Assembly (NCBI RefSeq): GCF_008326425.1 | Contig: NZ_AP018929.1 | Span: forward strand, 1,998,875-2,062,874 | Origin: Sulfuracidifex tepidarius | Lineage (GTDB): Archaea; Thermoproteota; Thermoprotei_A; Sulfolobales; Sulfolobaceae | DNA: 64,000 bases | Direction: 5' to 3' | Part shown: positions 9,114 through 18,310 of the stretch, piece after piece | Layout of the letters: every line of letters begins with the position of its first letter | Numbering within the stretch: the first letter of the stretch is position 1 | Notes under the pieces: model-generated | Databases searched by the model: none | Told to the model about the DNA's origin: nothing | The model's input: only the letters and a program-made list of their open reading frames with translations | Program-made: the position numbers and the translations under genes

Positions 9114-9982
9114 AGAGGCTTTTCTCCAGCGAAGACCCCAGGGAGGTGGAAAAGGTATACTCCTTCGACAGAGATACGATAGTAAAGTGGATGAAGGAAA
9201 GACCTTCCCCGGAGTTCAGGGTAAAGGAGGTGGAAGGGGATGAAGAGGTAGTAGTTGTGATCCCTACTGCAGACCTCAAGGGTGACAAGGCCAGGGAAGC
9301 CTCTTCCGTTTTCTCACCTCTACACGTGGTCCTGGTAGAGAGCAAAGGACCTCTCTTCAACTACTCTAAGAGCGTTAACCTCGGTATCATGAAGGCTATG
9401 GAGAGGTCCCCGAAGTGGGTAGTGGTCTCAAACGACGACGTGCACGGCAGAGACAACGTCTCCAAGCTCTTGGACGGGTTATCGACTTCCACCAAGGGGA
9501 TGGTAATGGCTTCCCCTTCTTTTTATCATACTTACAAGGTTTCCCTGATCGAGATGAAGCCCTACTTCCTGAAGGGGATGAACCTCATAGGTAAGATAGG
9601 TAGGCTTCCTCCTGCAGAGGTCTACAGCTATCTGGCAATGCGTTATGGGGGAAGACTGGGAGTGAAGACGTTGACTGTGATAGATTCGATGTTGGGTCCT
9701 ATGAAGAGGATAGCGGGAGAGGTTAAGGACTCCTTAGTTAACGCGGGTAGCTTCATGGTTCTCAACAGGAGGGTAATAAACGGAAATGTTCTAGACGAGA
9801 CTTTCGTGAACGGTTATGAGGACGTGTACCTCTCCATGAAGATGAGGGACGACTGTGAAGTCATAGACTTCAAGATCGACGAGGAAAGAGGAGCCAGCTT
9901 GGGGTTCGGGAAGTTGAGGTTCTTCAAATCCTTCGTGAACGAGGTCTACCTCAATTCACTTTTGTGGACGAAGACTTCGTGA
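9095..9982 (+). CDS. GT2-like glycosyltransferase of the carotenoid operon
   Basis: The 295-residue soluble protein shows a GT-A fold pattern: a strand VVVVIPTAD near residue 50, FNYSKSVNLGI as in GT2 enzymes, VVSNDDVHG (about residue 111, a DxD-like metal site) and a late acidic motif NGYEDVYLSMK (about residue 249). It overlaps crtY by 19 nt. Sulfolobales carry zeaxanthin glucosides, and from position I infer that this enzyme adds sugar to zeaxanthin. It is unlike the bacterial CrtX family (GT1), so the assignment rests on context. Confidence 0.72.
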   Translation: MELDRLERLFSSEDPREVEKVYSFDRDTIVKWMKERPSPEFRVKEVEGDEEVVVVIPTADLKGDKAREASSVFSPLHVVLVESKGPLFNYSKSVNLGIMKAMERSPKWVVVSNDDVHGRDNVSKLLDGLSTSTKGMVMASPSFYHTYKVSLIEMKPYFLKGMNLIGKIGRLPPAEVYSYLAMRYGGRLGVKTLTVIDSMLGPMKRIAGEVKDSLVNAGSFMVLNRRVINGNVLDETFVNGYEDVYLSMKMRDDCEVIDFKIDEERGASLGFGKLRFFKSFVNEVYLNSLLWTKTS

Positions 9983-10071
9983 GCTGCATGCTATTAGGAG
10001 TCTTTGCAAGTCCAGAATTTTAACATCTTGGATCAAGAAAAATAGTTCAGCAGTTTAGATATACGGTTTTT

Positions 10072-10281
10072 TCAACAAATTGTCGAGTTGACCCCCCTTA
10101 TCATGTTTAATACTTCTCTAGCCGTGGGCCTCTTGCTAGGGTCTACTGAGACTATTTGCTTAATTACGTAGTCTAAAGAGGGGTCTACACTGAAGTTCCA
10201 GCCCATTAATTTAACTCTAGCCGTCTCGACACTGTCCCTCACACAAAGACTGTCACCCTTTATTCTAAATCTGCTACGCAA
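10072..10281 (-). pseudogene. Tail of a eukaryotic-type protein kinase domain
   Basis: The 69-residue frame ends with YVIKQIVSVDPSKRPTAREV followed by a short helix, which matches subdomain XI of Ser/Thr protein kinases (the D-P-x-x-R-P-T motif). The ATP-binding and catalytic lobes are missing, and the frame is closed by a stop just before the TTG. It is therefore a remnant rather than a working gene. It lies beside another broken gene, so this is a decay zone. Confidence 0.65.
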
Positions 10282-10352
10282 CCCTTAGACAATACCAGTG
10301 GAACCCTTCTATGAGCTACTCTGAACTTATAACTTAGGAGGGGGTAAGTAAA

Positions 10353-11454
10353 ATGCTATTCGATCCTAGACCTAAGGAGAAATTGAAAGATATATTTGAC
10401 AGGGAAAAGGAGGTAGAGCTACTCTAGAGATCCCTGGACTCTCCACTTATAATAGTATCGGGTTTGAGGAGGACTGGTAAGACATCTCTAGTTAAATCAG
10501 TCCTCAACGAAGTCAAGGCCCCACATCTTCCTGGACATGAGAAGGTTTGAAAATAGGGAATACATAGTATACAAGGACTTTCTAGGCGTGTTAGAAAGGG
10601 AAGTAAACTCCATAACTAAAAAATCGAAAGGAGTTTTAGATTATTTCAAAGCTGTAAAGGGAGTGAGCGTAGCGGGAATGTCATTAAGCTTCAGCCGGGG
10701 AAAGGAAAGGACAGAGTTCTCAGACGTGCTTTCCTCGTTAAACGACTGGGCTAATGAAAACGGTAGGAATGTGACTGTGGTCATAGATGAGGCGCAAGAG
10801 TTGATGAAACTAAAAGGGTACGATATCCTCCCGTCCATAGCTTACGCTTTCGATAACCTGAGGAAAGTGAACTTCATTATAACGGGATCCTAGGTGAGGG
10901 TGAAGACTAAATTCCTGAAGGTAGAAAAAGAGAATTCTCCTCTTTATGGTAGGGCACATGTAGAGATCAACGTTAATACTTTCGATAAGGAAACGTCAAT
11001 CAAGTTCCTTGAAAAGGGATTCGAGGAACACGGAATAAATTTCAGGAAAGGCGAGGAGGTTTATGAAGGGCTGGGAGGCAGTCCTGGCTGGCTAACTTAC
11101 TACGGATACTTATACATCAAGAAAGGGGACGGACAAGCAATGGAGAACACTAGGATGTATGCTAGTAAATTGTTATCTAAAGAGCTATGCGACTTTCTGG
11201 TTGAGGGAGGAAGGTTGGGATCCAAGGAAAGGTATCTCAGAGTATTGGAGACTTGTAAGTCAGGATGTTCATGGAAGGACATCAAGAACGCTCTTGAGGC
11301 ACTTGAGGGTAGGAAAGTAAACGACGGTACAGTTCACATTATACTTCAGAATCTGCTGGATTACTCTTTCCTCGTTTTGGAGGGAAAAGGTAAGTACTTC
11401 CTCGCAGACCCCCTTATCAAAGAGGTGAATGATGTGAAGTGCTCAGGTCTGTAA
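10353..11454 (+). pseudogene. Archaeal P-loop ATPase, interrupted twice by TAG plus a frameshift
   Basis: An ATG at 10353 behind a strong purine-rich site (AGGAGGGGG at about 10337) opens a frame of about 366 codons when repaired. It shows REKEVELL, then Walker A (GLRRTGKTS), Walker B (VTVVIDEAQE) and the sensor-like FIITGS. This is the archaeal ATPase family (Pfam Arch_ATPase). The frame is broken by TAG at 10425-10427, a one-base loss in a C run at about 10519-10522, and TAG at 10891-10893. Both TAGs sit where relatives usually have Glu (LL-E-RSL and GS-E-V). The C-terminal winged-helix-like part (10894-11454) is intact. It is probably a young pseudogene; sequencing error is the alternative. 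Confidence 0.75.
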
Positions 11455-11577
11455 CTATTCCTTAAGTCGTTTTTTGTAAGAACCAGGGAAGAAATGTGAA
11501 CATTTGCAACGATTTTACTTTAAATATGTAGGAGGTTGCACTCTAATTCACATTGGGTTTATCATGTGAATATAAAA

Positions 11578-11605
11578 CCCTTCTATAAGGGGAACATTCA
11601 TCCCC
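11578..11605. promoter_or_regulatory. Overlapping palindromes upstream of MFS gene
   Basis: CCCTT-4 nt-AAGGG (11578-11591) overlaps GGGGA-7 nt-TCCCC (11589-11605). They lie about 50 nt before the TATA box of the MFS gene, where a dimeric repressor or activator could bind. Short palindromes can arise by chance, so support is limited. Confidence 0.35.
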
Positions 11606-11645
11606 ATCTCACTTAGGTCTTGCTCTACCTTGAACCCCGTTAAGA

Positions 11646-11658
11646 TAAATATAAAAAA
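11646..11658 (+). promoter_or_regulatory. TATA box of MFS gene
   Basis: TAAATATAAAAAA is centred about 29 nt before the ATG at 11681. This fits a leaderless transcript and is the reason for preferring 11681 over the in-frame TTG at 11630. Confidence 0.6.
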
Positions 11659-11680
11659 GTTCGGAGATAAACGATTTCTC

Positions 11681-13117
11681 ATGAATAGAGGTATAGTTCT
11701 TGCCATTCTTTCAATAGGTACTTTGATGGCAGCAGTGGACACCACAATAGTTCTCTTGGCTTTGCCCTCAATGACGATTTCCCTGCATACGGATCTGTAC
11801 CACACTATCTGGGTCTTACTGGTATACCTCCTAGTTCTGTCAGTACTCTCTACTCAGTCAGGTAGGATAGGTGACATAGTGGGGAGGTCAAAGGTGTACA
11901 ACTTGGGATTCGTGATCTTCACGTTATCGTCGCTGATGTGTGGTCTCTCAAGTGACGTTTATGAGCTGATAGCCTTCAGGTTCACACAAGCTATAGGAGG
12001 TGCTTTCCTCACGGCGAACAGCTATGCAATCATAGCCGATTATTTCCCGCCTAACGAGAGGGGAAGGGCTTACGGTATAACCTCAGTAGGTTGGAACGTC
12101 GGTGCGCTCGTAGGGATAGTCCTAGGAGGTGTCCTCACCACTTTCCTAGGTTGGCAGTACATATTCTTCATAAACGTCCCTATAGGAGCTGTGGCTGTGG
12201 TCTTAGGGGTCAAGAACCTCAAGGACGTTAATACGCATAAGTCTTCACTCGACATTTCAGGGACTGTCCTCCTGGGAACCTCACTCACTCTCATCTCTGT
12301 TGGCTCTATACTGATAGCCAGCAACGGCGTTACCATGCCTGAAGTCGCTGCTATCCTTCTTGGAATAGCTTTTCTACCGGCGTTCATCTATAACGAAATG
12401 AAGGTTAAGAACCCCGTGATAAACGTCAGCTTGTTCAAAGAGAAGTTGTTGTCCTTCTCTTTGGCAGCGAGCTTTTTGCAGGGGATAGGGGGTCTGTCAA
12501 TTACTTTCCTCCTCATAATGTACCTTCAAGGCGTCAGGGGACTGTCTCCTCTCGATTCGTCGCTTCTCCTCACTCCCGGCTACGTCGTAGCGAGCGTCCT
12601 AGCTCCCTTCATGGGCAGGTTCGCAGATAAGGGCAAGCCAGGGGCTGTGGCAGGAGTTGGGCTACTCTTCATCTTCGCGTCCCTCATGATATACTACTTT
12701 GCCCTCACTCCTACGACTCCCTTCCCAGAGATTTTAGGCATTACAGTGATCACTGGGATAGGTTCTTCCATGTTTTGGCCTTCGAATGCAGCTGCGGTCA
12801 TGTTCAATGCACCCAAGCAATACTACGGGTCAGTATCAGGAGTTTCCAGGACTCTAGGGAGCATAGGTACCGCCTTGAGCTACGTGTTGAGCATAACAGT
12901 AGCTACTCTGGCTATCCCGAGATACGTTGCCTTCGAGATATTTCTGGGTACTAACGTTCTAGACGGTAGTGTGGACTCCACATTCGTCAACGGACTCCAT
13001 TTCGCTTTCCTGGTTTCCGCTGTGATAATCCTGGCAGCTTCCATCTTCTCTGTCATGGGAGGTGGGACAAAGAAGGAGACCAGGAAAAATGAGATCACAG
13101 TTAAGGACAGGGAATGA
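11681..13117 (+). CDS. MFS drug-type exporter (DHA2 family)
   Basis: The 478-residue membrane protein has about 14 hydrophobic segments. It begins with the family motif LMAAVDTTIVLLALPSM and has SGRIGDIVGRSKVY, the loop 2-3 motif A of the major facilitator superfamily. The DHA2 (EmrB/QacA) branch exports drugs and organic ions using the proton gradient. The substrate is unknown. It stands alone, with possible operator palindromes upstream, which would suit an inducible exporter. Length is normal. Confidence 0.87.
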   Translation: MNRGIVLAILSIGTLMAAVDTTIVLLALPSMTISLHTDLYHTIWVLLVYLLVLSVLSTQSGRIGDIVGRSKVYNLGFVIFTLSSLMCGLSSDVYELIAFRFTQAIGGAFLTANSYAIIADYFPPNERGRAYGITSVGWNVGALVGIVLGGVLTTFLGWQYIFFINVPIGAVAVVLGVKNLKDVNTHKSSLDISGTVLLGTSLTLISVGSILIASNGVTMPEVAAILLGIAFLPAFIYNEMKVKNPVINVSLFKEKLLSFSLAASFLQGIGGLSITFLLIMYLQGVRGLSPLDSSLLLTPGYVVASVLAPFMGRFADKGKPGAVAGVGLLFIFASLMIYYFALTPTTPFPEILGITVITGIGSSMFWPSNAAAVMFNAPKQYYGSVSGVSRTLGSIGTALSYVLSITVATLAIPRYVAFEIFLGTNVLDGSVDSTFVNGLHFAFLVSAVIILAASIFSVMGGGTKKETRKNEITVKDRE

Positions 13118-13546
13118 GCGAGGGAGAGGGTCCCAGAGACTGGTAACTCAATATATTTTTTATTTCTTTATAAAGTAAAGAATATAAATTAAAGAAATAT
13201 TATTATTTAAAAAGGAACTGAAATCTTTGTCTTAGGAAAAGGCAAAATCTTGAGTCCCCCATAAAATAGTTGGTCTAAAGTAAAAACATCAGTTCTGTTC
13301 TAACACGATAAGCCATTTAAACTACGGTACCGATACTCTCTCGGTATCTAGGTGAAATTCATATTTGACAGGGAGTTAACTGATGAAGACGAGTTCTTTA
13401 GTAGAGAATTAAGTTACTAGCTTATCTGTAGCAGTTGTTATAGTTTCCTAACTTAGCTTTTTCGACGTGTCTGATACAAATAACAAAATATACATGTATG
13501 TATACATTGTGCATATATTGATACTTTTTTGGACACTATAATAGCG
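13118..13546. other. Gene-free AT-rich spacer between convergent genes
   Basis: The MFS gene and the 167-residue minus-strand gene converge here. No gene is seen. A small hairpin TACCGA-7 nt-TCGGTA lies near 13328-13346; I see nothing else to report. Confidence 0.45.
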
Positions 13547-14050
13547 TCAGTGCTTAAATAGCCTTGTAATGTCGAACACTTCCCTCTCAAGTTTAGTCTT
13601 CTCCACGTCCACATAATTAAACACTTCCAATATAGCATTGAATATCTTCCCGTCTTGATCTGATATTCTAACTGCCCTGTTTATTTCAGTATAATATATA
13701 AATTTAGAAAGTTTATAGATAATGAGTGAACCAACGAGAATGAATAGGAAAAATATGAGGACACTGCTAGTAGTAGACTTAGTCATATCGTAGACACTGT
13801 TCGCTATATAATAACCACATACTAATATCAGAAATAAAACTACTGCGACTATCACGTTATTATCACTATCTGGAATCTTAATCCTTCTCAAAGTATCCGG
13901 TACGACGCTTATGACGTTGTTTTCCCCAACAATTATTACCCTTTTATTTGTAATGCCTATAAGGTCAAGCTCTGTATCGAACCTCTCTATTAAGTTCTCT
14001 TCATTATAAAGCTGAACTCCCGCAAATTGTCTGTTGTTGGGAGAGTCCAT
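13547..14050 (-). CDS. Hypothetical two-helix membrane protein
   Basis: The 167-residue product has an N-terminal soluble part with alternating strands (DLIGITNKRVIIVGENN, similar in style to bacterial PH-like membrane proteins), then two adjacent hydrophobic segments (about 69-86 and 95-114) and a soluble tail. This order (soluble strand domain, helix pair, helical tail) is all that can be said with certainty. It may be a small membrane-bound regulator. There are no operon partners. Confidence 0.55.
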   Translation of the reverse strand: MDSPNNRQFAGVQLYNEENLIERFDTELDLIGITNKRVIIVGENNVISVVPDTLRRIKIPDSDNNVIVAVVLFLILVCGYYIANSVYDMTKSTTSSVLIFFLFILVGSLIIYKLSKFIYYTEINRAVRISDQDGKIFNAILEVFNYVDVEKTKLEREVFDITRLFKH

Positions 14051-14572
14051 TTCTTATGTGTGCCTTCTTTATCCAATTTATTAAACTTTTCTGTCAATAA
14101 GCTCTTTAGGACATAACTCGATTTATTCAGGTTTCCATCTAGAATTCACTTTGTTTCTATTAATAGAGAATGAAATTTCAAACGAAATATTTCATCGTGA
14201 TGTAGACCTAAATTGTTCAATATAAGATAATAGATCTAATTTTATCTTTTTATCTAAAACATAACTAGTATTGCGGAATGAAAGCAGTCTCCGTATTTCA
14301 AGAGAAGTGTATAGATTTGAACTGGTTGAATAGTGTGACCGGACATATTGCCTTGTGTTTGGTTAAAATGACGAAAACAAAAAAGAAACTTGTTCATTAA
14401 TGTGATTAGAATATCTCGTTAGGAAAGTTAATAAAATTAGATTCTGGACGCAAGTAAATCCAAGGAAGTGTTATCTCATACGTAATGTATTAAACAGTGT
14501 TCATTCCTTTGGTTTCATTGTTGTGAATTTTGTTACATAAATCTAGATATCACTTCTTATGTACTATATAAT
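14051..14572. other. Gene-free AT-rich spacer between divergent genes
   Basis: About 520 nt without a convincing frame on either strand, between the 167-residue gene (leftward) and the ECF operon (rightward). I looked for a thiamine-type riboswitch because of the ECF genes and did not see one. Confidence 0.45.
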
Positions 14573-14580
14573 TTATATAA
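14573..14580 (+). promoter_or_regulatory. TATA box of ECF transporter operon
   Basis: The AT-rich block ending TTATATAA is about 45-50 nt before the ATG at 14625, leaving a leader of roughly 20 nt. Confidence 0.45.
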
Positions 14581-14624
14581 TGAATATAGAGAATCTTTAT
14601 TAGCAGATTTTGGTAAAGACAACC

Positions 14625-15431
14625 ATGGCAGGTTTTAATGGTATAGAAGGAGATTTGAACGTACCTGGCGAAATACCGATATGGATAGCAGTACTCTACT
14701 TCGTGATAGTTGGAGCAATATATGCAGCAGCTATAGCAATGAAGAGGGTTAATTTCAACACTTTAGATCTAGTCTACATAGGAATTGGAGGAGCCTTATC
14801 TGTAGTCCTTGAGTTCTATGTGGGACCGATATTCTCTAGAGTCGTTCCTAAAGTCCCCGGTCTTGACATCAGTTTTGCCTTGCGTCTTTTCATGGTCACG
14901 ATATTCGCAGCCATAATAAGGAAGCCGGGATCAGCAGCTGCAATGCTAGCGATATTCGACCTCTTAGGTGACCAGTTTCACTATGGATACTCTGGAGAGC
15001 CGGTTTACCTGATCTACGAGTCTTTAACTTACGGGTTCTTCATAGACTTCGTCACGTTCATCTCAGGGAATCACCTATTTGGTATAGGAATGAAGAAGAT
15101 GAGTGCTGCCAGGATGCTCTTCGCAGGGTTCTTCCCGGCCTCTAGGGCCAGCACGCAGACTCAAACTCAAATTGTAAACGAGGAAGAGGAAGAGGCTAAG
15201 AAGGACGTCTCATGGGTCCCATTGGTAATAGCTCAGTCGGTTTTAATAGGAGTGCTAGTGTCTACCGCAGATCCGATATTCTATGACGGGTTCTTCGGTC
15301 CCTTAGTATCCGGAGCTGTAGTGAACTGGGCTTCAATCACTTTCAAGTTCTTGACTTACATACCTTGGAACATTATCGCCGTTTTCCTTGCAGGTATAGT
15401 AGCTAGAAGGATAGCGAAGGTACTAGGATGA
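14625..15431 (+). CDS. ECF transporter substrate-binding membrane component
   Basis: The 268-residue membrane protein has about six hydrophobic segments and a charged loop (NEEEEEAKKD, about residues 186-195). Together with the following fused ATPase and the T component it forms a complete energy-coupling-factor importer. Its style resembles the YkoE-type S components linked to thiamine precursors, but the substrate is inferred only loosely. The ATG at 14625 is preferred to the TTG at 14610 from its spacing to the TATA box. Confidence 0.75.
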   Translation: MAGFNGIEGDLNVPGEIPIWIAVLYFVIVGAIYAAAIAMKRVNFNTLDLVYIGIGGALSVVLEFYVGPIFSRVVPKVPGLDISFALRLFMVTIFAAIIRKPGSAAAMLAIFDLLGDQFHYGYSGEPVYLIYESLTYGFFIDFVTFISGNHLFGIGMKKMSAARMLFAGFFPASRASTQTQTQIVNEEEEEAKKDVSWVPLVIAQSVLIGVLVSTADPIFYDGFFGPLVSGAVVNWASITFKFLTYIPWNIIAVFLAGIVARRIAKVLG

Positions 15432-15446
15432 CGTGGTGATGTCACT

Positions 15447-17030
15447 TTGAAAGCAATAGAAGTCAAGAACCTATCTTTTTCTTACTTGAACACATCTCAT
15501 CCTGCAATAACTGTAGATGACTTCTCCGTAGACGAAGGGGAGACTGTCCTGATAACAGGGAAGTCGGGTGAAGGAAAGTCTACGTTCATAAGCTGTATTA
15601 ACGGTGTAATACCTCACATGACTAACGGTGAACTGAAAGGAGAGGTGACGGTGATGGGGATGGAAGTTAAGAAGACCCCCATCCACAAACTCTCTTCAGT
15701 GGTAGGTACTGTGCTTCAAGACCCAGAGTCTCAGACCATAAACTATACGGTGGAAGAGGAAGTAGCATTCGGTCCTGAGAACCTGAAGTTACCCCCTGAG
15801 GAAATAAGGGAGAGGGTAGAGGAATCCCTTGAGATCACAGGGATATCTCACCTGAGAAGTGAGGTAATTTACAACCTTTCAGGAGGAGAGCTCCAGAGGA
15901 CAGTAATAGCAGGTGCATTGGCTATGAGACCACAGGTGATGATATTTGATGAGCCCACTTCAAACATAGACCCAGAAGGGACAAACAGGATATTCAGTTT
16001 AATTGAGCAGATGAGAGGGAAAAAGACAATCCTCATAGTCGAGCACAAGGTGGAGCGAGTACTCAGGTTCGTTGACCGTGTGATCATGATAGAGAAGGGT
16101 AAAATAAAGTTCGACGTGAGGAAGGACGAGCTAATAGACCACGTTGATGAGATGGTCTCTAACGGGATAGATATTCCCGACCACTTCGTTTATTCCAAGA
16201 AGCTCGGCATCAAGTCTCTAGACGTGTTCGAGGTTAAACAGAAAATGGTTGAGAGAGGAGTGAAATTGGAACCTTACCTCAGGTTCAAGAGGAACCTTGA
16301 CCCCGTGTTGGACGCTTGGGTCAAGGTGAGTTCGAAGGAGGGAAAGGAGTTAGTTAACGCTTCCTTGAGGTTAAACAGAGGTGAGGTCTACTCCCTCATG
16401 GGTATGAACGGCGCGGGGAAGTCGACTTTCCTTAAGGCAATAGTGGGCTTCTTAGACAAAGACGTCGTGGTCGAGTCTAAGATTTCAGCGAACGGGGTCG
16501 ACATATCGAAAGCCCCTATATACAAGAGAGGAGAGCTAGTAGGTTACCTCCCACAGAACTTCGATCTGTCGCTGATCACCAGTACCGTATTCAAGGAAGT
16601 AGCTTTCCCCCTGAAGGCGAAGAAAGTAAAGGACTGGGAGGAGAAGGCGAAGAAGATACTGGAAGACTTCGACATGATCAAGTATAGGAACAGAGACCCT
16701 CTAGCTTTGAGCATGGGACAGAGGAGGAGGGTAGCGATGGCTTCAGCAGTAGCGTCCGGTGCAAAGATACTCCTGATGGACGAACCTACCTCTGGACAGG
16801 ACTTCTATCACAAGGAGTTGTTAGGCAAGGAGATAAACCAATTGAGAGAAAAAGGATATTCATTCCTGATCGTGACCCACGACGCTAGGTTCGCCTATCG
16901 CTACTCAGACAGGATAGGGTTACTCCATAAGGGTAAGATGGTGTTGGAGGGAACTCCTGAAGACGTGTTCCTCAAGTCTGCAGACTACGGTGTAGAGCCA
17001 CCTTCAGACTACTTGTTGAGGTGTAGATAA
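15447..17030 (+). CDS. ECF transporter ATPase, two ABC domains fused
   Basis: The 527-residue protein has two ABC ATPase modules. The first shows GKSGEGKST (residue about 39), signature LSGGELQR (about 145) and Walker B MIFDEPTS. The second shows GMNGAGKST (about 318), LSMGQRRR (about 426) and LLMDEPTSG. The fused A-A' arrangement matches YkoD-like ECF ATPases. It powers import through the S and T components. The start is TTG with GGTGATG just upstream; no better in-frame start exists. It shares one base with the next gene (TAATG). Confidence 0.9.
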   Translation: MKAIEVKNLSFSYLNTSHPAITVDDFSVDEGETVLITGKSGEGKSTFISCINGVIPHMTNGELKGEVTVMGMEVKKTPIHKLSSVVGTVLQDPESQTINYTVEEEVAFGPENLKLPPEEIRERVEESLEITGISHLRSEVIYNLSGGELQRTVIAGALAMRPQVMIFDEPTSNIDPEGTNRIFSLIEQMRGKKTILIVEHKVERVLRFVDRVIMIEKGKIKFDVRKDELIDHVDEMVSNGIDIPDHFVYSKKLGIKSLDVFEVKQKMVERGVKLEPYLRFKRNLDPVLDAWVKVSSKEGKELVNASLRLNRGEVYSLMGMNGAGKSTFLKAIVGFLDKDVVVESKISANGVDISKAPIYKRGELVGYLPQNFDLSLITSTVFKEVAFPLKAKKVKDWEEKAKKILEDFDMIKYRNRDPLALSMGQRRRVAMASAVASGAKILLMDEPTSGQDFYHKELLGKEINQLREKGYSFLIVTHDARFAYRYSDRIGLLHKGKMVLEGTPEDVFLKSADYGVEPPSDYLLRCR

Positions 17031-18004
17031 TGGATCCTCTACTTTACAACATTTATGATAATGTAATGAGCTGGTTCTTCTACTTCTTCGGAATAACTTT
17101 CCCTATATATGCTCTCATAGGAGTCATAGGGATAAAGGGTTTCCTGACCATCACCAGATACGAGAAAGGGGACTCCTTCCTGTATAGGCTAAACCCAGTC
17201 ACTAAGATAGCTATGGGGTTGGTTGTGATGACCATCGCAGCTATCACGATATGGTGGGTGGGAGCTATACTGACGGTGATAGGGCTAGGGATATATCTGA
17301 CCCTTAAGGACGGAAAGAGGAAGTTCTTCCTAGGCTTGTTCCTCACTATCTCATCCATCATAGGTAGCGCTTGGGGTATCGCTACTTACACTCCTTATAG
17401 CATACTTCACTATGCGTTTGGAAACTTTAACCCTGTGGTCGTCTGGGTATGGCCCTCGTATTTCTCTGTAATGGGTTACCAGCACTTCCTGACTCTACAA
17501 GGAATGGAGTACGGCTTTCAGGTCGCCATGAGGACAACTCCCATATTCCTCTACTCTCTGATTTTGGTCATGACTACTACTCCCTCCCAAATAGTGAGGG
17601 CTTTAACCAAGATAAAGCTCCCAATAGAAGTAATCTTCTCAATGGTCGTAGCAATGAGGAGCCTTCCCAGGATATTTGAAGCTATTGACACGTCGGTCAA
17701 GATGCAGTTCCTGAAGGGAAGGGGATACGGAGCATCGAAATGGAAAATGCCCATATACATGCTCGTGGGAGTGTTTTACGCCATAGTGCCAACTCTTATC
17801 TACCTCCTGAGGGGAGCTAAGTACACACAGATGTCCGCTGACACGAGGGCTTTCAGAGCTTACAAAGACAGAAGTTACCTCTACGACATTAAGTTCTCCA
17901 GGGAGGACTACATAATGCTTGCACTCTTCGCAATAGGTATAGTGCTCGCTATCGTAGCTACTACCATGGGTTACGGGAGAGCCGTACCTTATGTAGGATA
18001 CTGA
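17030..18004 (+). CDS. ECF transporter T component
   Basis: The 324-residue membrane protein has about six to eight hydrophobic segments and the coupling-helix region of the EcfT/CbiQ family (MVVAMRSLPRIFEAIDTS, about residues 205-222), in which Arg and Ala of A-R-G/S motifs contact the ATPases. It overlaps the ATPase gene by one base and completes the S-A/A'-T importer operon. Confidence 0.87.
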   Translation: MDPLLYNIYDNVMSWFFYFFGITFPIYALIGVIGIKGFLTITRYEKGDSFLYRLNPVTKIAMGLVVMTIAAITIWWVGAILTVIGLGIYLTLKDGKRKFFLGLFLTISSIIGSAWGIATYTPYSILHYAFGNFNPVVVWVWPSYFSVMGYQHFLTLQGMEYGFQVAMRTTPIFLYSLILVMTTTPSQIVRALTKIKLPIEVIFSMVVAMRSLPRIFEAIDTSVKMQFLKGRGYGASKWKMPIYMLVGVFYAIVPTLIYLLRGAKYTQMSADTRAFRAYKDRSYLYDIKFSREDYIMLALFAIGIVLAIVATTMGYGRAVPYVGY

Positions 18005-18310
18005 AAATGGGAGAACAATGAAGCAAAGAGAGAGGGAAATAAGAAAAAGATAAAAAAGAAAAAAGGAAAGAAGAAGAATAAAAAAAGAAAATCATAATAT
18101 GTCTCTTTTTTCCTATATACTCGTCTTCTCTTTCCCTTTCACTTTCGAAGAAATGTTGCAATCATAGAGGGAAAACAAGAAACGGGTTCATAGCTTCTCG
18201 TTACGTTATTGCTCTACCTGAGACTGATACCATTCAAGGGTTTGTCTTTCTCGGAGTTATCTATTTACTTTTTAAATTCCTAAGAACTCTTTACACTCTA
18301 GGTAAGACCA
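18005..18310. other. Spacer with an 88-nt purine tract
   Basis: Bases 18004-18091 are almost all A or G on the plus strand, with about seven pyrimidines. After this come a pyrimidine-rich stretch and the promoter region of the M20 peptidase (TTACTTTTTAAATTC near 18267). The U-poor plus-strand transcript would not make a normal U-tract terminator. No gene is seen. Confidence 0.5.

Noticed and set aside
14051-14609. Possible riboswitch before the ECF operon
   Set aside because: No TPP or other riboswitch core is visible, and the TATA box leaves only a short leader.
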